From contig JAEWHP010000020.1 in the NCBI GenBank assembly GCA_023387735.1, forward strand, positions 62,001 through 126,000: DNA of 64,000 nt, given 5' to 3'. Source of the DNA: Pseudomonadota bacterium (GTDB lineage: Bacteria > Pseudomonadota > Alphaproteobacteria > Rhizobiales > Xanthobacteraceae). The number at the start of each line of letters is the position of its first letter. Positions within the stretch are counted from its first letter, which is position 1. The notes under the pieces were generated by a model. That model worked only from the letters and a program-made list of their open reading frames with translations. It was not told the DNA's origin and did not search any database. Of the stretch, positions 1 through 8,180 are shown piece by piece. A program made the translations under genes and the position numbers.

Positions 1-51
1 CCAGTCGGTGACCGGGGGATGTTCGGGCATGATGCTGGCGGAATCGGACAT
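1..51 (-). CDS. N-terminal fragment of a gene running off the left edge, possibly cytochrome P450
   Basis: Only the first 17 codons are in the window. The ATG at 49-51 is preceded on the minus strand by AGAGGA at a normal ribosome-binding distance. The fragment begins MSDSASIMPEHPPVTDW, a polar, proline-containing start of the kind seen in soluble bacterial P450s. The assignment rests mainly on context: it follows, 63 bases downstream and on the same strand, a small ferredoxin of the class that commonly delivers electrons to P450s. Seventeen residues are too few to prove a family, so the product name is inference; that a gene starts here is better supported. Confidence 0.45.
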   Translation of the reverse strand, partial: MSDSASIMPEHPPVTDW

Positions 52-114
52 CGGAGCAAATCCTCTGCTGGTTCGTTCAGATCCGGATGGAATGAAGTCG
101 AGTTCGGGACCGGA

Positions 115-324
115 CTATTCCTCGGTCACTTCGATCGCGATCTCGGGACAATTGGTCTGGGCGAGCCAGGCCTTGTCTTCCAGGCCCTCGGGCACGGAGC
201 CGTCGCCGACTTCGTGCGCGTTGCCGAATTCATCGAGATCGAACAGTTCGGGCGCCAGTGATTTGCAGCGCGCGTGTCCCTGACATTTGTCCTGGTCGAC
301 GCGGATTCTGAGCTTTCCAGCCAT
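115..324 (-). CDS. Small [3Fe-4S]-type ferredoxin
   Basis: A 69-residue soluble ferredoxin expected to pass single electrons, probably to a P450 partner. Visible cluster ligands are Cys14 and Cys20 (CQGHARC) and Cys59 (NCPE); the absence of a fourth cysteine fits the P450-associated [3Fe-4S] ferredoxins rather than a 2x[4Fe-4S] type. The start at 324 (MAGKLRIRV) has a GAGGGG ribosome-binding site; an earlier in-frame start would add nine residues without family support. The gene lies upstream of the gene that starts at 51 and is transcribed divergently from the TetR-type regulator at 478, which may control it. The fold is confident; the redox partner is inferred from position. Confidence 0.88.
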   Translation of the reverse strand: MAGKLRIRVDQDKCQGHARCKSLAPELFDLDEFGNAHEVGDGSVPEGLEDKAWLAQTNCPEIAIEVTEE

Positions 325-477
325 CGCAGCGTTTCCCCTCTCGACGCGCATTTTGCGCGCATGTTCTTAGAATGGCTCACAACAAACGCAAGACACTCGA
401 ACGCCTCTAAGTTATAGTATATTACATTCGTTGGGCCGTTGTGCTGTCAAGTCAAAAGTACTAGAGCATGAGTTGAA

Positions 478-1116
478 ATGCTGCCTCGACCCGCCCGCAA
501 AGCTGTCAATGCCTATCACCACGGGGATCTCCGCGATGCCCTGGTTCAGGCGGCGCTGCACCAGGTCGAGCTCGGCGGCCCGGAAGCGATCAGCATCAGT
601 GCGCTTGCCAAGACGCTCGGCGTCTCGCAACCGGCCCCCTACAAGCATTTCGCCGATCGCGAATCCCTGCTGATGGCGGTGACGGCGGAAGCGTTCCGCC
701 AGTTCAGCGCCACGCTGCGGGAAGCGATCGAAGAACCGTCAAAGCGCTCGAAGCTGTCGCGGTTCGCTCAGGTCACGTTCGATTTCGGCCTGCGCCGCAT
801 CGGCATCTACCGCCTGATGTTCGCCTCACGCATCATCGCCTCCGCGCCAAAAGGCGGCGAGTTGCACACTGCCACGATGGAGACCTTCGGCCTTCTCCTG
901 GAAGCGCTGGAAGCGCCCGCCGTCGGCCTGCTGCGCGAGCGCACCGCGTTGAAGCTCTGGGCTTCGCTGCACGGCGTCGTCATGCTGGCCGAACAGGGCC
1001 TGCTTACCGGCGAACTCGCCAATGTCAGCCGGGAAGAACTGGTTGAAGACATCGTGGAGGAAGCCAAGCTGGCGCTGTCGGTCGCCATCGAAGCCGCCAG
1101 CAAGCCCAGCCGCTGA
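478..1116 (+). CDS. TetR/AcrR-family transcriptional regulator
   Basis: A 212-residue one-component regulator. Residues 15-65 form the TetR helix-turn-helix with the recognition segment SQPAPYKHF followed by ADRESLL, the usual family signature. The larger C-terminal part is helical and ligand-binding, resembling the WHG-type TetR C-terminal domain (sequence impression only). It is divergent from the ferredoxin/P450 pair, and the 150-base intergenic stretch between them is AT-rich around 405-425 and would hold both promoters and probably its operator. Such divergent TetR genes usually repress their neighbour until a small hydrophobic ligand binds. The ribosome-binding site is weak. The ligand is unknown. 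Confidence 0.9.
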   Translation: MLPRPARKAVNAYHHGDLRDALVQAALHQVELGGPEAISISALAKTLGVSQPAPYKHFADRESLLMAVTAEAFRQFSATLREAIEEPSKRSKLSRFAQVTFDFGLRRIGIYRLMFASRIIASAPKGGELHTATMETFGLLLEALEAPAVGLLRERTALKLWASLHGVVMLAEQGLLTGELANVSREELVEDIVEEAKLALSVAIEAASKPSR

Positions 1117-1145
1117 CAATCACGACTCCCTCGCCGCGACGCGCA

Positions 1146-1631
1146 TCACCGGCGTGTGGCGCCCTTGCCCTGCCCGTCCCGCGGCGCAAACGATTGATTG
1201 CCGAACGATGACGTCTTCGGGACCGTCATGACGATATAGCCGCGGCCGGTCGACTGGTGACAGGCGTTGCATCCCGATGTCAGCTCGCCGAAAGCCTTGC
1301 CGAATGCCGCGCTGTTTCGGGCGTCGATCGCCTTCTCCATCGATCTGATCGGCGGATCGATCATCGTGATGTTGTCCACGGGAATGTCCGTATAGAGCGC
1401 GATGGCCTCGTTGAGGCTCGCTTTCACCAGCTCGAGCTCGTAGCCCGCGAGCTCCCAGTTCTTCTGCTGGCCTGCGGCCCACAGCTTCGAGTGCCTGACC
1501 TGGACCGCGGCCATGATGTCGGCAAGCCGCGGCAGTGGCTTTTGCGAGGCCTGGGCCGCAACCATAACTGGCGACACCAGCGCGACGGCGGTTGCGGCAA
1601 CCGCCGCGAGATATTTCGTGCTCTTGCGCAT
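1146..1631 (-). CDS. Exported cytochrome c-like protein (single CxxCH)
   Basis: A 161-residue secreted protein. The start at 1631 has a GAGGAAA ribosome-binding site and opens with MRKSTKYLAA followed by a hydrophobic stretch and VAAQASQ, a typical Sec signal peptide. One heme c attachment motif, CNACH, is at residues 121-125, close to the C-terminus. The preceding 80 residues are predicted mostly helical and include KLWAAGQQKNWELAGYEL, which would fit a helical-bundle cytochrome with a C-terminal CxxCH as in cytochrome c' relatives. Periplasmic location and heme binding are expected; partner and reaction are not evident. No cytochrome-maturation or oxidase genes are nearby. Confidence 0.8.
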   Translation of the reverse strand: MRKSTKYLAAVAATAVALVSPVMVAAQASQKPLPRLADIMAAVQVRHSKLWAAGQQKNWELAGYELELVKASLNEAIALYTDIPVDNITMIDPPIRSMEKAIDARNSAAFGKAFGELTSGCNACHQSTGRGYIVMTVPKTSSFGNQSFAPRDGQGKGATRR

Positions 1632-1781
1632 TCTCGATTTCCTCGGCTGCTGGCACATCTCTAAACTGCGGGCACGGGAATCCATTGACACAGGTCAATT
1701 GGTCCGCAGACGCAAACGCGCCACACATGTCGCGAGATCGAAGCCCGTGTCACCGGCGCTTCTTGTATTCGTCGCCGCCAG

Positions 1782-2750
1782 ATGGTCATCTTGGCCTTTC
1801 AAAGGCATCGTCGATTGAGCAGAAAATTCAACAGGTCCCCCGCGTCTCGCCGGTGGCAGCGCCTGCTGACGCAGTCGGCCCGAATCGTCACACTCGGTGC
1901 GCTGATGAGCCTCGGCGTTTGCGGCCTCGCTCTGGCACAGGAGGAGGACGATGAGGAAGACACGGCAAAAGCCAAGCCGACCCTGCCGAACATCTACCTC
2001 GATGTCAGAACCATCTATTCGACGCTGCCGGCCGGGACGCTGTCGATCGGATTCAGCGCCCCGCCGCTGCTTGCGACACTGGGGAATCTATCTTCGCTAG
2101 GAACGCTTGGGTCGCCTTCCAGCCAAAGCGTCTCGGTCGACCTGCCCTTGACCGTCGATGTGAACGACCAGCTCTCGGTCTATGGCGGCGTCAGCGGCGC
2201 CTGGTCGAAAAGCGGCTCCTCGCCCTGGACGGATTTTTCGATCTTCAGCTTTACCCTCGGATTTCAGGCCGACGTCTATCAGCAGAACGGCGGGATTTTT
2301 CCGACCATCACCGTTCAGTCCAACGTGTCGCGCTCGACGTCGGACTCGCCTCTGGCCACCACGACCTACAACACGATCCTGGAGGCCGGCTATGCGCTTG
2401 ATGCGGATGAGACGCGTGGGCTGCTCGCGGGAATGCAATACGCCAGGATCTTCGTCGACAGTCCCCTCGCCCGCGTCAGCCCCGATGTCATGGGTTATGT
2501 CGGCGGCTACTATCAGTGGGACAACAACTGGAAGTTCACCGGCCGCGTCGGCGTGCAGTCCTTTGGCGGTGCGCAGTTGTTGAACCTGACGCCGTTCCAG
2601 CCCTTTACGCAACCGATAGTGCGCTTCGACCTCGACCGCATGGATGACGATGACAACCGGCTGTTCGGCGTAACAGCGCAAATCGCGTGGACGCCGAAGC
2701 CGTCGTATCAGCTGACGCTGCGAACGCCGCTTTATTTGAACAAGAATTAG
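1782..2750 (+). CDS. Exported protein with beta-barrel-like composition (outer-membrane protein candidate)
   Basis: 322 residues. A basic N-terminus of about 35 residues precedes a hydrophobic stretch ending CGLALAQE, a plausible signal peptide, then an acidic linker (EEDDEEDTAKAK). The remainder alternates polar and aromatic or aliphatic residues in short strands (FSIFSFTLGFQAD, YVGGYYQWDNNWKFTGRVG) and ends LRTPLYLNKN, as in outer-membrane barrels of the transporter-like or phenol-degradation meta type. I do not recognise the precise family. The start at 1782 gives an unusually long n-region; a downstream start inside it is possible. A perfect hairpin just after the stop (2771-2799) separates it from the convergent aldehyde dehydrogenase gene. 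Confidence 0.7.
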   Translation: MVILAFQRHRRLSRKFNRSPASRRWQRLLTQSARIVTLGALMSLGVCGLALAQEEDDEEDTAKAKPTLPNIYLDVRTIYSTLPAGTLSIGFSAPPLLATLGNLSSLGTLGSPSSQSVSVDLPLTVDVNDQLSVYGGVSGAWSKSGSSPWTDFSIFSFTLGFQADVYQQNGGIFPTITVQSNVSRSTSDSPLATTTYNTILEAGYALDADETRGLLAGMQYARIFVDSPLARVSPDVMGYVGGYYQWDNNWKFTGRVGVQSFGGAQLLNLTPFQPFTQPIVRFDLDRMDDDDNRLFGVTAQIAWTPKPSYQLTLRTPLYLNKN

Positions 2751-2770
2751 GGCGAGCGTCGGCTCCAATC

Positions 2771-2799
2771 GTCATGCCCGGGCTTGACCCGGGCATGAC
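2771..2799. terminator. Perfect 12-bp hairpin between convergent genes
   Basis: GTCATGCCCGGG and its exact complement CCCGGGCATGAC flank the loop CTTGA. It lies in the 60-base gap between two convergent genes, so it could terminate both, although no T-run follows on either side. The same GC-rich arm type recurs in other intergenic spots (for example 37314-37334), so it may equally be a member of a dispersed palindromic repeat family. Confidence 0.65.
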
Positions 2800-2811
2800 G
2801 TAAGAGCGGGT

Positions 2812-4248
2812 TCACACCCCGGTCTGGGTGATGAACTTGGTGTTGAAGTAGCCCTCCATCGCCTCGGTGCCGCCTTCGGAGCCGTAGCCGGAATCCTTGA
2901 CGCCACCGAACGGCACTTCGGGCAGCGCCAGACCGAAGCTGTTGATCGAGACCATGCCGGCCTCGATCGCGGCGCCGATCGCGGTCGCGGTCTTGGTCGA
3001 ACTGGTGAAGGCGTAGGACGCGAGACCAAAGGGCAAACGGTTGGCTTCCTCGGCGACCTCGTCGAAGGTCGAGAACCGCGAGATCAGCGCGAGCGGGCCG
3101 AACGGCTCCTCGTTCATGGCGCGCGCATCCTTCGGCACGTCGCTGACCACGGTCGGCTCGAAGAAGTATCCCTTGTTGCCGACGCGATGCCCGCCGGTCT
3201 CGAGCTTCGCGCCCTTTCCGACCGCATCCTGCACCATGCCCTCGATGGCGGTGACCCGGCGCGGGTTGGCGAGCGAACCCATCTTCGAATCCGGGTCCAT
3301 GCCGTTGCCGACCTTCATCGATTTGGCGCCCTCGACGAACTTTTCGACGAACTCGCGGAAGACGTCGTCCTGCACCAGCATGCGCGTGGGCGAAATGCAG
3401 ACCTGGCCGGCATTACGGTATTTCGCCGCAGCGAGAATCTTCGCCGCCGACGACACGTCCGCATCCTTGAACACGATCGCCGGTGCGTGGCCGCCAAGCT
3501 CCATGGTGGCGCGCTTCATGTGCAGGCCCGCAAGCGCCGAAAGCTGCTTGCCGACGCTCGTCGAACCGGTGAAGGAAATTTTCCGGATCACCGGGTGCGG
3601 AATGAGATACTCCGAGATTTCGGCCGGCACGCCATAAACGAGATTGATCACGCCCTCGGGTACGCCGGCGTCGGCGAATGCCCGGATCAGTTGCGCCGGG
3701 GACGCCGGCGTTTCCTCAGGCGCCTTGACGATGACAGAGCAGCCCGCGGCGAGGCCCGCCGAGAGTTTGCGAACGACCTGATTGATCGGAAAATTCCACG
3801 GCGTGAAGGCGGCGACCGGGCCGACCGGCTCCCGGATCGAGATCTGGTAGATGCCGGGACCACGCGCCGGAATGACGCGGCCATAGGCGCGCTTGGCTTC
3901 CTCGGCAAACCATTCGATGACGTCGGCGGCGGCCATGGCATCGATCCTGGCCTCGGCCAGCGTCTTGCCCTGCTCCATCGTCAACAGCGGCGCGATCTCG
4001 TCGTTGCGCTCGCGCATGATCGCCGCCGCCTTGCGCATGATCTTGCAGCGGTCGAACGGCGCCACGGCGCGCCAGACCTTGAAGCCCTTTGCAGCCGCTT
4101 CCAGCGCCTCGTCGAGATCGGCGCGGTCGGCATGCGCGACGGTGCCGATGGTTTCCTCGGTCGCCGGATTGAGCACGGCAATGGTCTTGCCCGACTGGCT
4201 CGGACGCCACTTGCCGTTGATGAACAGTTGGGTATTTGAATATGCCAC
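2812..4248 (-). CDS. gabD: NAD(P)-dependent succinate-semialdehyde dehydrogenase
   Basis: 478 residues, full length for the aldehyde dehydrogenase superfamily. Visible hallmarks are PWNFP at 150-154 (oxyanion Asn153), FTGST at 226-230 (cofactor loop), the general base Glu250 in MELGGHAP and the nucleophile Cys284 in [11 protein letters not shown]. The sequence around Cys284 and the N-terminal INGKW...NPATEE resembles the GabD class, which oxidises succinate semialdehyde to succinate in the GABA shunt. Cytosolic. It stands alone, with no GABA transaminase beside it, and is divergent from an SDR gene at 4435. The exact aldehyde substrate is inferred; a broader-specificity semialdehyde dehydrogenase is possible. 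Confidence 0.88.
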   Translation of the reverse strand: MAYSNTQLFINGKWRPSQSGKTIAVLNPATEETIGTVAHADRADLDEALEAAAKGFKVWRAVAPFDRCKIMRKAAAIMRERNDEIAPLLTMEQGKTLAEARIDAMAAADVIEWFAEEAKRAYGRVIPARGPGIYQISIREPVGPVAAFTPWNFPINQVVRKLSAGLAAGCSVIVKAPEETPASPAQLIRAFADAGVPEGVINLVYGVPAEISEYLIPHPVIRKISFTGSTSVGKQLSALAGLHMKRATMELGGHAPAIVFKDADVSSAAKILAAAKYRNAGQVCISPTRMLVQDDVFREFVEKFVEGAKSMKVGNGMDPDSKMGSLANPRRVTAIEGMVQDAVGKGAKLETGGHRVGNKGYFFEPTVVSDVPKDARAMNEEPFGPLALISRFSTFDEVAEEANRLPFGLASYAFTSSTKTATAIGAAIEAGMVSINSFGLALPEVPFGGVKDSGYGSEGGTEAMEGYFNTKFITQTGV

Positions 4249-4434
4249 GAGACTTGCTCCCTGAGCGCTGTTGTTGCCGCCGGACGGCGGGGCCGATGAT
4301 CAGGCGCCTATATGATGGAAGCTTGACCGGATTGCAAAGCTGATTCAATTCTGTGCAGCCTTGCGATCGACGCAGGCGCTCGCCATCGGCCTCGATCTGC
4401 CGCCCTCACGCCTTTCGTATCAGGAGAAGACATC

Positions 4435-5259
4435 ATGGCATCACACGACGCCGCACGTGCGCTGCAGGGCAAGGTCGCACTGGTCACCGGCGCAGGCCGC
4501 GGGCTTGGCCGGGCATTCGCCGAGCGGCTCGCAAGCCTCGGCGCCGATGTCGCCATCCACGGCATGCGCGAGAACGGGCCGGCAGAATATGGCGAGGGAT
4601 CGACGCTGACGGCGGTCGCTGCGGAAGTAGCCAGCACGCATGGCGTGCGAACGATCCGTGTCCTCGGCGATCTCACCGACAGCGCCGACATCGCCCGCGT
4701 GGTCGAGACAACAACGAAGGAATTGGGTCCGATCGACATTCTCGTTCACAATGCCGGCGGCGACATTGCGGCCAAGGGCGGCAAGCCCGACCCGAACGAT
4801 GCCGTCGGCATTCGTGAAGAGGATGTACGCGCCGTGCTGGATCGCAACCTGCTCAGCACGATCCTGACATGTCAGGCGGTGGCAAAGGAAATGATGGCGC
4901 GGCGTCAGGGCCGCATCGTCACCATCGGTTCGGTCGCAGCCTTCAAGGGCCGCACCAGCGGCTCGATCTACGCAGTCGCCAAGGCGGGCATGACGCATTA
5001 CACGCGATGCCTCGCCGATCAGCTTCGATCCTTTGACATTACGGTGAACTGCATCGCGCCCGGCGACACCCGAACCGGACGGTTCATGGGCACGCGCGCG
5101 GTGGACGAGAGGCGGATGGTCGAAACCGGCACGCTTGACCGCATCGCCACCGTCGACGAAGTCGCCCGCGTCGTCGAGGTGTTCGCGGGTCCGCTCGGCG
5201 CGTTCGTCTCCGGCCAGGTATTGCGCGTGGATGGCGGCGGACAGTGCTGGGCCGGGTGA
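4435..5259 (+). CDS. SDR-family NAD(P)-dependent oxidoreductase
   Basis: 274 residues, classical short-chain dehydrogenase/reductase. The cofactor motif TGAGRGLG is at 18-25, NAG at 106-108, catalytic Ser166, and Tyr179/Lys183 in YAVAK. The C-terminus ends in the usual VSGQVLRVDGGGQ. An insertion of about ten residues after NAG (GGDIAAKGGKPD) lengthens the substrate loop relative to FabG. AGGAGA precedes the ATG. It is transcribed away from gabD, sharing a roughly 185-base divergent promoter region. Substrate is unknown; a 3-oxoacyl or sugar-type alcohol is a guess only. Confidence 0.9.
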   Translation: MASHDAARALQGKVALVTGAGRGLGRAFAERLASLGADVAIHGMRENGPAEYGEGSTLTAVAAEVASTHGVRTIRVLGDLTDSADIARVVETTTKELGPIDILVHNAGGDIAAKGGKPDPNDAVGIREEDVRAVLDRNLLSTILTCQAVAKEMMARRQGRIVTIGSVAAFKGRTSGSIYAVAKAGMTHYTRCLADQLRSFDITVNCIAPGDTRTGRFMGTRAVDERRMVETGTLDRIATVDEVARVVEVFAGPLGAFVSGQVLRVDGGGQCWAG

Positions 5260-5260
5260 C

Positions 5261-5653
5261 TCAGTTGCGAGCCACGTCGGCTTTCCGGCCCTCGCGTAAC
5301 TCCAGGCCAATTGCAAAGGCGCGCTGTTCGGTCCTGGCCTGGTCCTCCTTCGCGAGGACCTTCATGTCGTGAGTGGATACCGAGGCTTTCTGAAACCTCG
5401 ACCTGATCGGTTCGCTGCAAAACCGCGTGGCGGTCGCGGCGATATTATGAAGGCTCGCGGGAGGGCTTCCCTTTGGTTCCAGTAGCCGGGCGACTTCTCG
5501 ATGCAGACAGTCGTCGCGTGTGCTCATTTCGCTGGCGTGAATGATGGGAGTGGTCTGGCTTGTCGCGAGTTGATTGTCGGTTCGGCACGACGCGCAAAGC
5601 ACCGCCGCCGCGATCAACGGCGCGGTACGCGAAACTCTCATTGTCGAAAACAC
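5261..5653 (-). CDS. Hypothetical exported or lipoprotein-like small protein
   Basis: 130 residues, convergent with the SDR gene (the stops are one base apart). The GTG at 5651-5653 is chosen because GGAGG lies eight bases upstream; the ATG four codons later has no such site. The N-terminus (RTAPLIAAAVLCASC) is a hydrophobic signal with a cysteine where a lipobox could be, though CASC is an imperfect lipobox. The mature part contains two further cysteines (DDCLHRE, TRFCSE) that could form a disulfide, and a basic/acidic helical C-terminus. I do not recognise the family. Confidence 0.55.
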   Translation of the reverse strand: MFSTMRVSRTAPLIAAAVLCASCRTDNQLATSQTTPIIHASEMSTRDDCLHREVARLLEPKGSPPASLHNIAATATRFCSEPIRSRFQKASVSTHDMKVLAKEDQARTEQRAFAIGLELREGRKADVARN

Positions 5654-5947
5654 GCAGGCAACCTCCGCACGACCATGCCGATTGCCCTAGCGGACGCCGC
5701 CGCGGAACCTTTGATCCAGATCATTGAAAGCGCGGAGGCCAAATAGGTCAGGCCTGCTGACGGTGACTCATATTTCCGATGCAAACGCTGGGCAGGCGTT
5801 ACGAATCGAGGTTTACTATCCAGAGCCCGTGATTATCAGGTTCGGTCAGCCAATCGCCGATTGAGATCTGAGTCACAGTGCTTGGGGGCGCATGGTGTTA
5901 CTTGTTGTGCGCATACCGTGGCGTTGAGTATTCTGGAGGACGCTATC

Positions 5948-6130
5948 GTGCCCATGTGTCAGTCGCCAAAAATCGCCGATGTATTTCTCAAGGCAGGACA
6001 AGCTCCCGCAAACGACAATTGCACCTCGGTCAACGCGCCCAGGAGCTCACCTTCGATCTACAATGCCTTTCCGGCGACGTTGCTGACCGTTTCCGTTTTT
6101 GCCTGCTTCACCGCATTCTTTTTCTTCTGA
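5948..6130 (+). CDS. Small single-span membrane protein, hypothetical
   Basis: 60 residues starting at GTG 5948, chosen because GGAGG sits eight bases upstream. The first 40 residues are polar (MPMCQSPKIADVFLKAG, then QAPANDN) and the last 20 form a hydrophobic segment ending in a run of phenylalanines, so a C-terminal membrane anchor is expected. The APANDN phrase followed by polar residues occurs in many small rhizobial proteins of unknown role. No neighbour suggests a function; the PilZ gene downstream has its own start region. Confidence 0.45.
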   Translation: MPMCQSPKIADVFLKAGQAPANDNCTSVNAPRSSPSIYNAFPATLLTVSVFACFTAFFFF

Positions 6131-6251
6131 CGCATCGCAGTCGCCATCTGCACGGCGGTCACATGTCAGAACCGCCGCCTTGGGCTGCGGCTTAAAATCT
6201 CGTTAATATCACCATGCTACCGTCAGCCGTATTCAGATCAGGAATATTGCG

Positions 6252-6491
6252 GTGGTTGAAACTCGGATTGCGCCACGCGTCAAAATCATGAAGGCTGCCA
6301 AGATCGACTATGGCGGCGACAAGTATCCTTGCGTCATTCGTGACATATCCAGCACCGGCGCGGCGCTGGAGTTCTCCGACTTCCTCCGCATTCCCGATGA
6401 ATTCACATTGGTCATACCGGAAGACCGGCTGCGGCTTCCGTGCCACGTCGTGTGGCGCAGGGATTATCGCGTCGGGGTGCAGTTCGATTGA
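6252..6491 (+). CDS. PilZ-domain protein, putative c-di-GMP binder
   Basis: 79 residues, essentially a bare PilZ domain starting at GTG 6252. The RxxxR c-di-GMP-binding motif appears as RIAPR at residues 5-9, and the second motif as DISSTGAAL (D/N-x-S-x-x-G) near residues 31-39. The strand-rich rest (VVWRRDYRVGVQF) completes the small barrel. Proteins of this size probably act by binding a partner when c-di-GMP is present, for instance in motility or envelope control. No partner gene is adjacent, although a flagellar cluster and an HD-GYP protein lie in the same window. Confidence 0.85.
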   Translation: MVETRIAPRVKIMKAAKIDYGGDKYPCVIRDISSTGAALEFSDFLRIPDEFTLVIPEDRLRLPCHVVWRRDYRVGVQFD

Positions 6492-6547
6492 ATTGGGCTA
6501 TGCGCCCGCTTCCCTGCAAACTCCGGACAAGTCCACAGCAGTCTCTC

Positions 6548-7315
6548 TCAGGTCTTTGCCTTGGCGGCGGTTCCCGACTTTGGCAGCGATCCGTTGGCGC
6601 TCTTGATGCGAATGCGCATGGAGCCTCCCTTTGGATCGTCGATCTCGAACGAATTGGTCTTTCGCACGAGGTCACTCAGCTTGCGAAAACCAAAGGTTCT
6701 CGGATCGAAGTCGGGGGCCAGGTTGGCGAGTTGCTTTCCAACTTCTCCGAGAGCAACCCATCCGTCTTCGCTTTCCATCTGCGTGATGACTTTCTTGATG
6801 TCGGGCGTAGCTGCGCTGGCCGGCTGCAGAGGTTTTGAAGCCGAAGCCGCATCCTGACTGCTGCCGATGCCGGCAAGCAGGTTCTCCGTGTACACGAATT
6901 TTCGACAGGCCCGCCGGAAGCTCTCGGGGGTTTTCTGCTCCCCGAATCCAAAAACATCGACGCCTTGTTCACGGATGCGGGCGGCAAGGCGGGTGAAGTC
7001 GCTGTCGGAGGAAACCAGACAAAATCCATCGAACCGGCCGCTATGAAGCAGATCCATTGCGTCGATAACCAACGTAATGTCGGATGCGTTCTTCCCGGTG
7101 GTGTAAGCGAATTGCTGCTGAGGTATGATGGCGTATTTCGACAGCGTATCGGCCCAGCCCTTTGAGCGCGGATTGGAGAAGTCGCCATAGATTCGGCGAA
7201 CGCTTGCCTCCCCGATCTTGGCAATTTCCTCGAACAGCCCATCCACGATCTTCGCGGAGGCATTGTCCGCATCGATCAAGACGGCGAGACGAGACGAGCG
7301 GATTTCAGAAGGCAT
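6548..7315 (-). CDS. NYN-domain (PIN-like) protein with C-terminal OST-HTH/LOTUS domain
   Basis: 255 residues. Residues 10-150 are a NYN/LabA-type PIN-like nuclease fold: acidic positions Asp15/Asp17 (VLIDADN), Asp79 (NASDIT), Asp85 and Asp104/Asp106 (VSSDSDF) match the metal-binding set. Residues 172-240 resemble the OST-HTH/LOTUS domain (IKKVITQMESEDGWVALGEV, then FGFRKLSDLVRKT), a winged helix that binds RNA. Together these suggest an RNA-processing nuclease. ATG 7315 is preferred, with GGGGA upstream; a TTG four codons earlier is possible. A basic tail rich in Lys/Ala closes the protein. It is monocistronic; its RNA target is unknown. Confidence 0.88.
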   Translation of the reverse strand: MPSEIRSSRLAVLIDADNASAKIVDGLFEEIAKIGEASVRRIYGDFSNPRSKGWADTLSKYAIIPQQQFAYTTGKNASDITLVIDAMDLLHSGRFDGFCLVSSDSDFTRLAARIREQGVDVFGFGEQKTPESFRRACRKFVYTENLLAGIGSSQDAASASKPLQPASAATPDIKKVITQMESEDGWVALGEVGKQLANLAPDFDPRTFGFRKLSDLVRKTNSFEIDDPKGGSMRIRIKSANGSLPKSGTAAKAKT

Positions 7316-7511
7316 GAGTATCCCCAAGCGTACGGACGAATCCAGACGTTCGGCAAGCCTTAAGGCCCGCGGAAGCCGGCAGAGAACATACTGATGGCGA
7401 TGTGGATTGCGGGACGTGCGGAATCAGGCAACCAGTTGGGCGAAAGATCGATGGAAGGCTGTCCCCGGCCGGCAAACCGCTAGTCCCCGCATATTTCACG
7501 TCGGGGGACGT

Positions 7512-7588
7512 TGGTAGCGAGAGAGGGACTCGAACCCCCGACCCCAGGATTATGATTCCCGTGCTCTAACCAGCTGAGCTACCTCGCC
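7512..7588 (-). tRNA. tRNA-Met (anticodon CAT)
   Basis: On the minus strand a complete cloverleaf can be drawn: acceptor arms GGCGAGG and TCTCGCT (with G-U ends), D arm GCTC...GAGC, anticodon stem CGGGA/TCCTG with the loop ATCATAA (anticodon CAT), T arm GGGGG-TTCGAGT-CCCTC and an encoded CCA at 7512-7514. The starting G1-U72 and elongator-type features argue against initiator tRNA. A CAT-anticodon tRNA could also be tRNA-Ile modified by TilS; the stem sequences look like the elongator Met type but I cannot verify this by comparison. Confidence 0.95.
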
Positions 7589-7701
7589 ACGGTCCACCGT
7601 CACGGCATGTATGCCGCAGTCGCGAACGCGCGGCATATAAGAAGTCGCGCCGGGGCCTGTCAAGCAAACCCGTACCATCAGCGAAATACCTGCAAAAAGC
7701 G

Positions 7702-8067
7702 CTATTTCGGCCGGATCGTGGGGTCGCCGCCGGGGCTGCCGGGCGGCGGAATCACGGGGGTCTTGCCGACGTCGGGTGCGGGCGCGTGCATTTCGGGGTC
7801 GACCCCTGGCGGCGGGCACAGCACGCCATCGGAGCGGGCCAGTCTATCGCCCAGCGGCTCGGCTCGCTGCCCCGTGGTCGTTCCCTCCGGAGCCGCCGTT
7901 CCAGACCGCGGTGCCGGATGCATCGGGGCACAATTCGCCGACCGATCGGGCGATGGTGGCGCCGTTCGCGGCGCGGGCGTCGTCTCGCCAGGCGGAGCCT
8001 GTGCGATCGCCACGCCGGAGATCGCCGTCAATACACATGAGAGAAGGAGCGCGCGTTTGATAGCCAT
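7702..8067 (-). CDS. Proline-rich exported hypothetical protein
   Basis: 121 residues from ATG 8067 (MAIKRALLLS), with a clean signal peptide ending VAIAQA. The mature region is low-complexity and rich in proline, alanine and glycine (PPGETTPAPRTAPP; IPPPGSPGGDP) with two cysteines, so it is probably disordered in the periplasm or secreted. Neither this start nor a GTG seven codons upstream (8088) has a convincing ribosome-binding site. The family is not recognised. It lies between tRNA-Met and a repeat element. Confidence 0.6.
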   Translation of the reverse strand: MAIKRALLLSCVLTAISGVAIAQAPPGETTPAPRTAPPSPDRSANCAPMHPAPRSGTAAPEGTTTGQRAEPLGDRLARSDGVLCPPPGVDPEMHAPAPDVGKTPVIPPPGSPGGDPTIRPK

Positions 8068-8126
8068 GCGGGAAAACGGCCGGCGCACGCGGAGGTTACG
8101 CAGCTAATTTGTCGCATTATTCCTTG

Positions 8127-8175
8127 ACGCGTTTTCGCGACGCGAACCGGGGTCCGCCTCGCGCGAAAACACCAT
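8127..8175. repeat. Palindromic intergenic repeat of rhizobial type
   Basis: The segment starts TTGACGCGTTTTCGCGACGC and ends CTCGCGCGAAAACACC; GCGTTTTCG and CGCGAAAAC form the arms of a long imperfect hairpin around ACCGGGGTCC. This closely resembles a palindromic element I know to be common between genes in Bradyrhizobium and related rhizobia. Only one clear copy is seen in this window. Confidence 0.55.
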
Positions 8176-8180
8176 GCCGC

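Noticed and set aside
5740..5770. GTCAGGCCTGCTGACG, superficially like the 19-bp motif
   Set aside because: The inner spacing is different (four bases with no AT-rich centre), so it is not counted as a copy.
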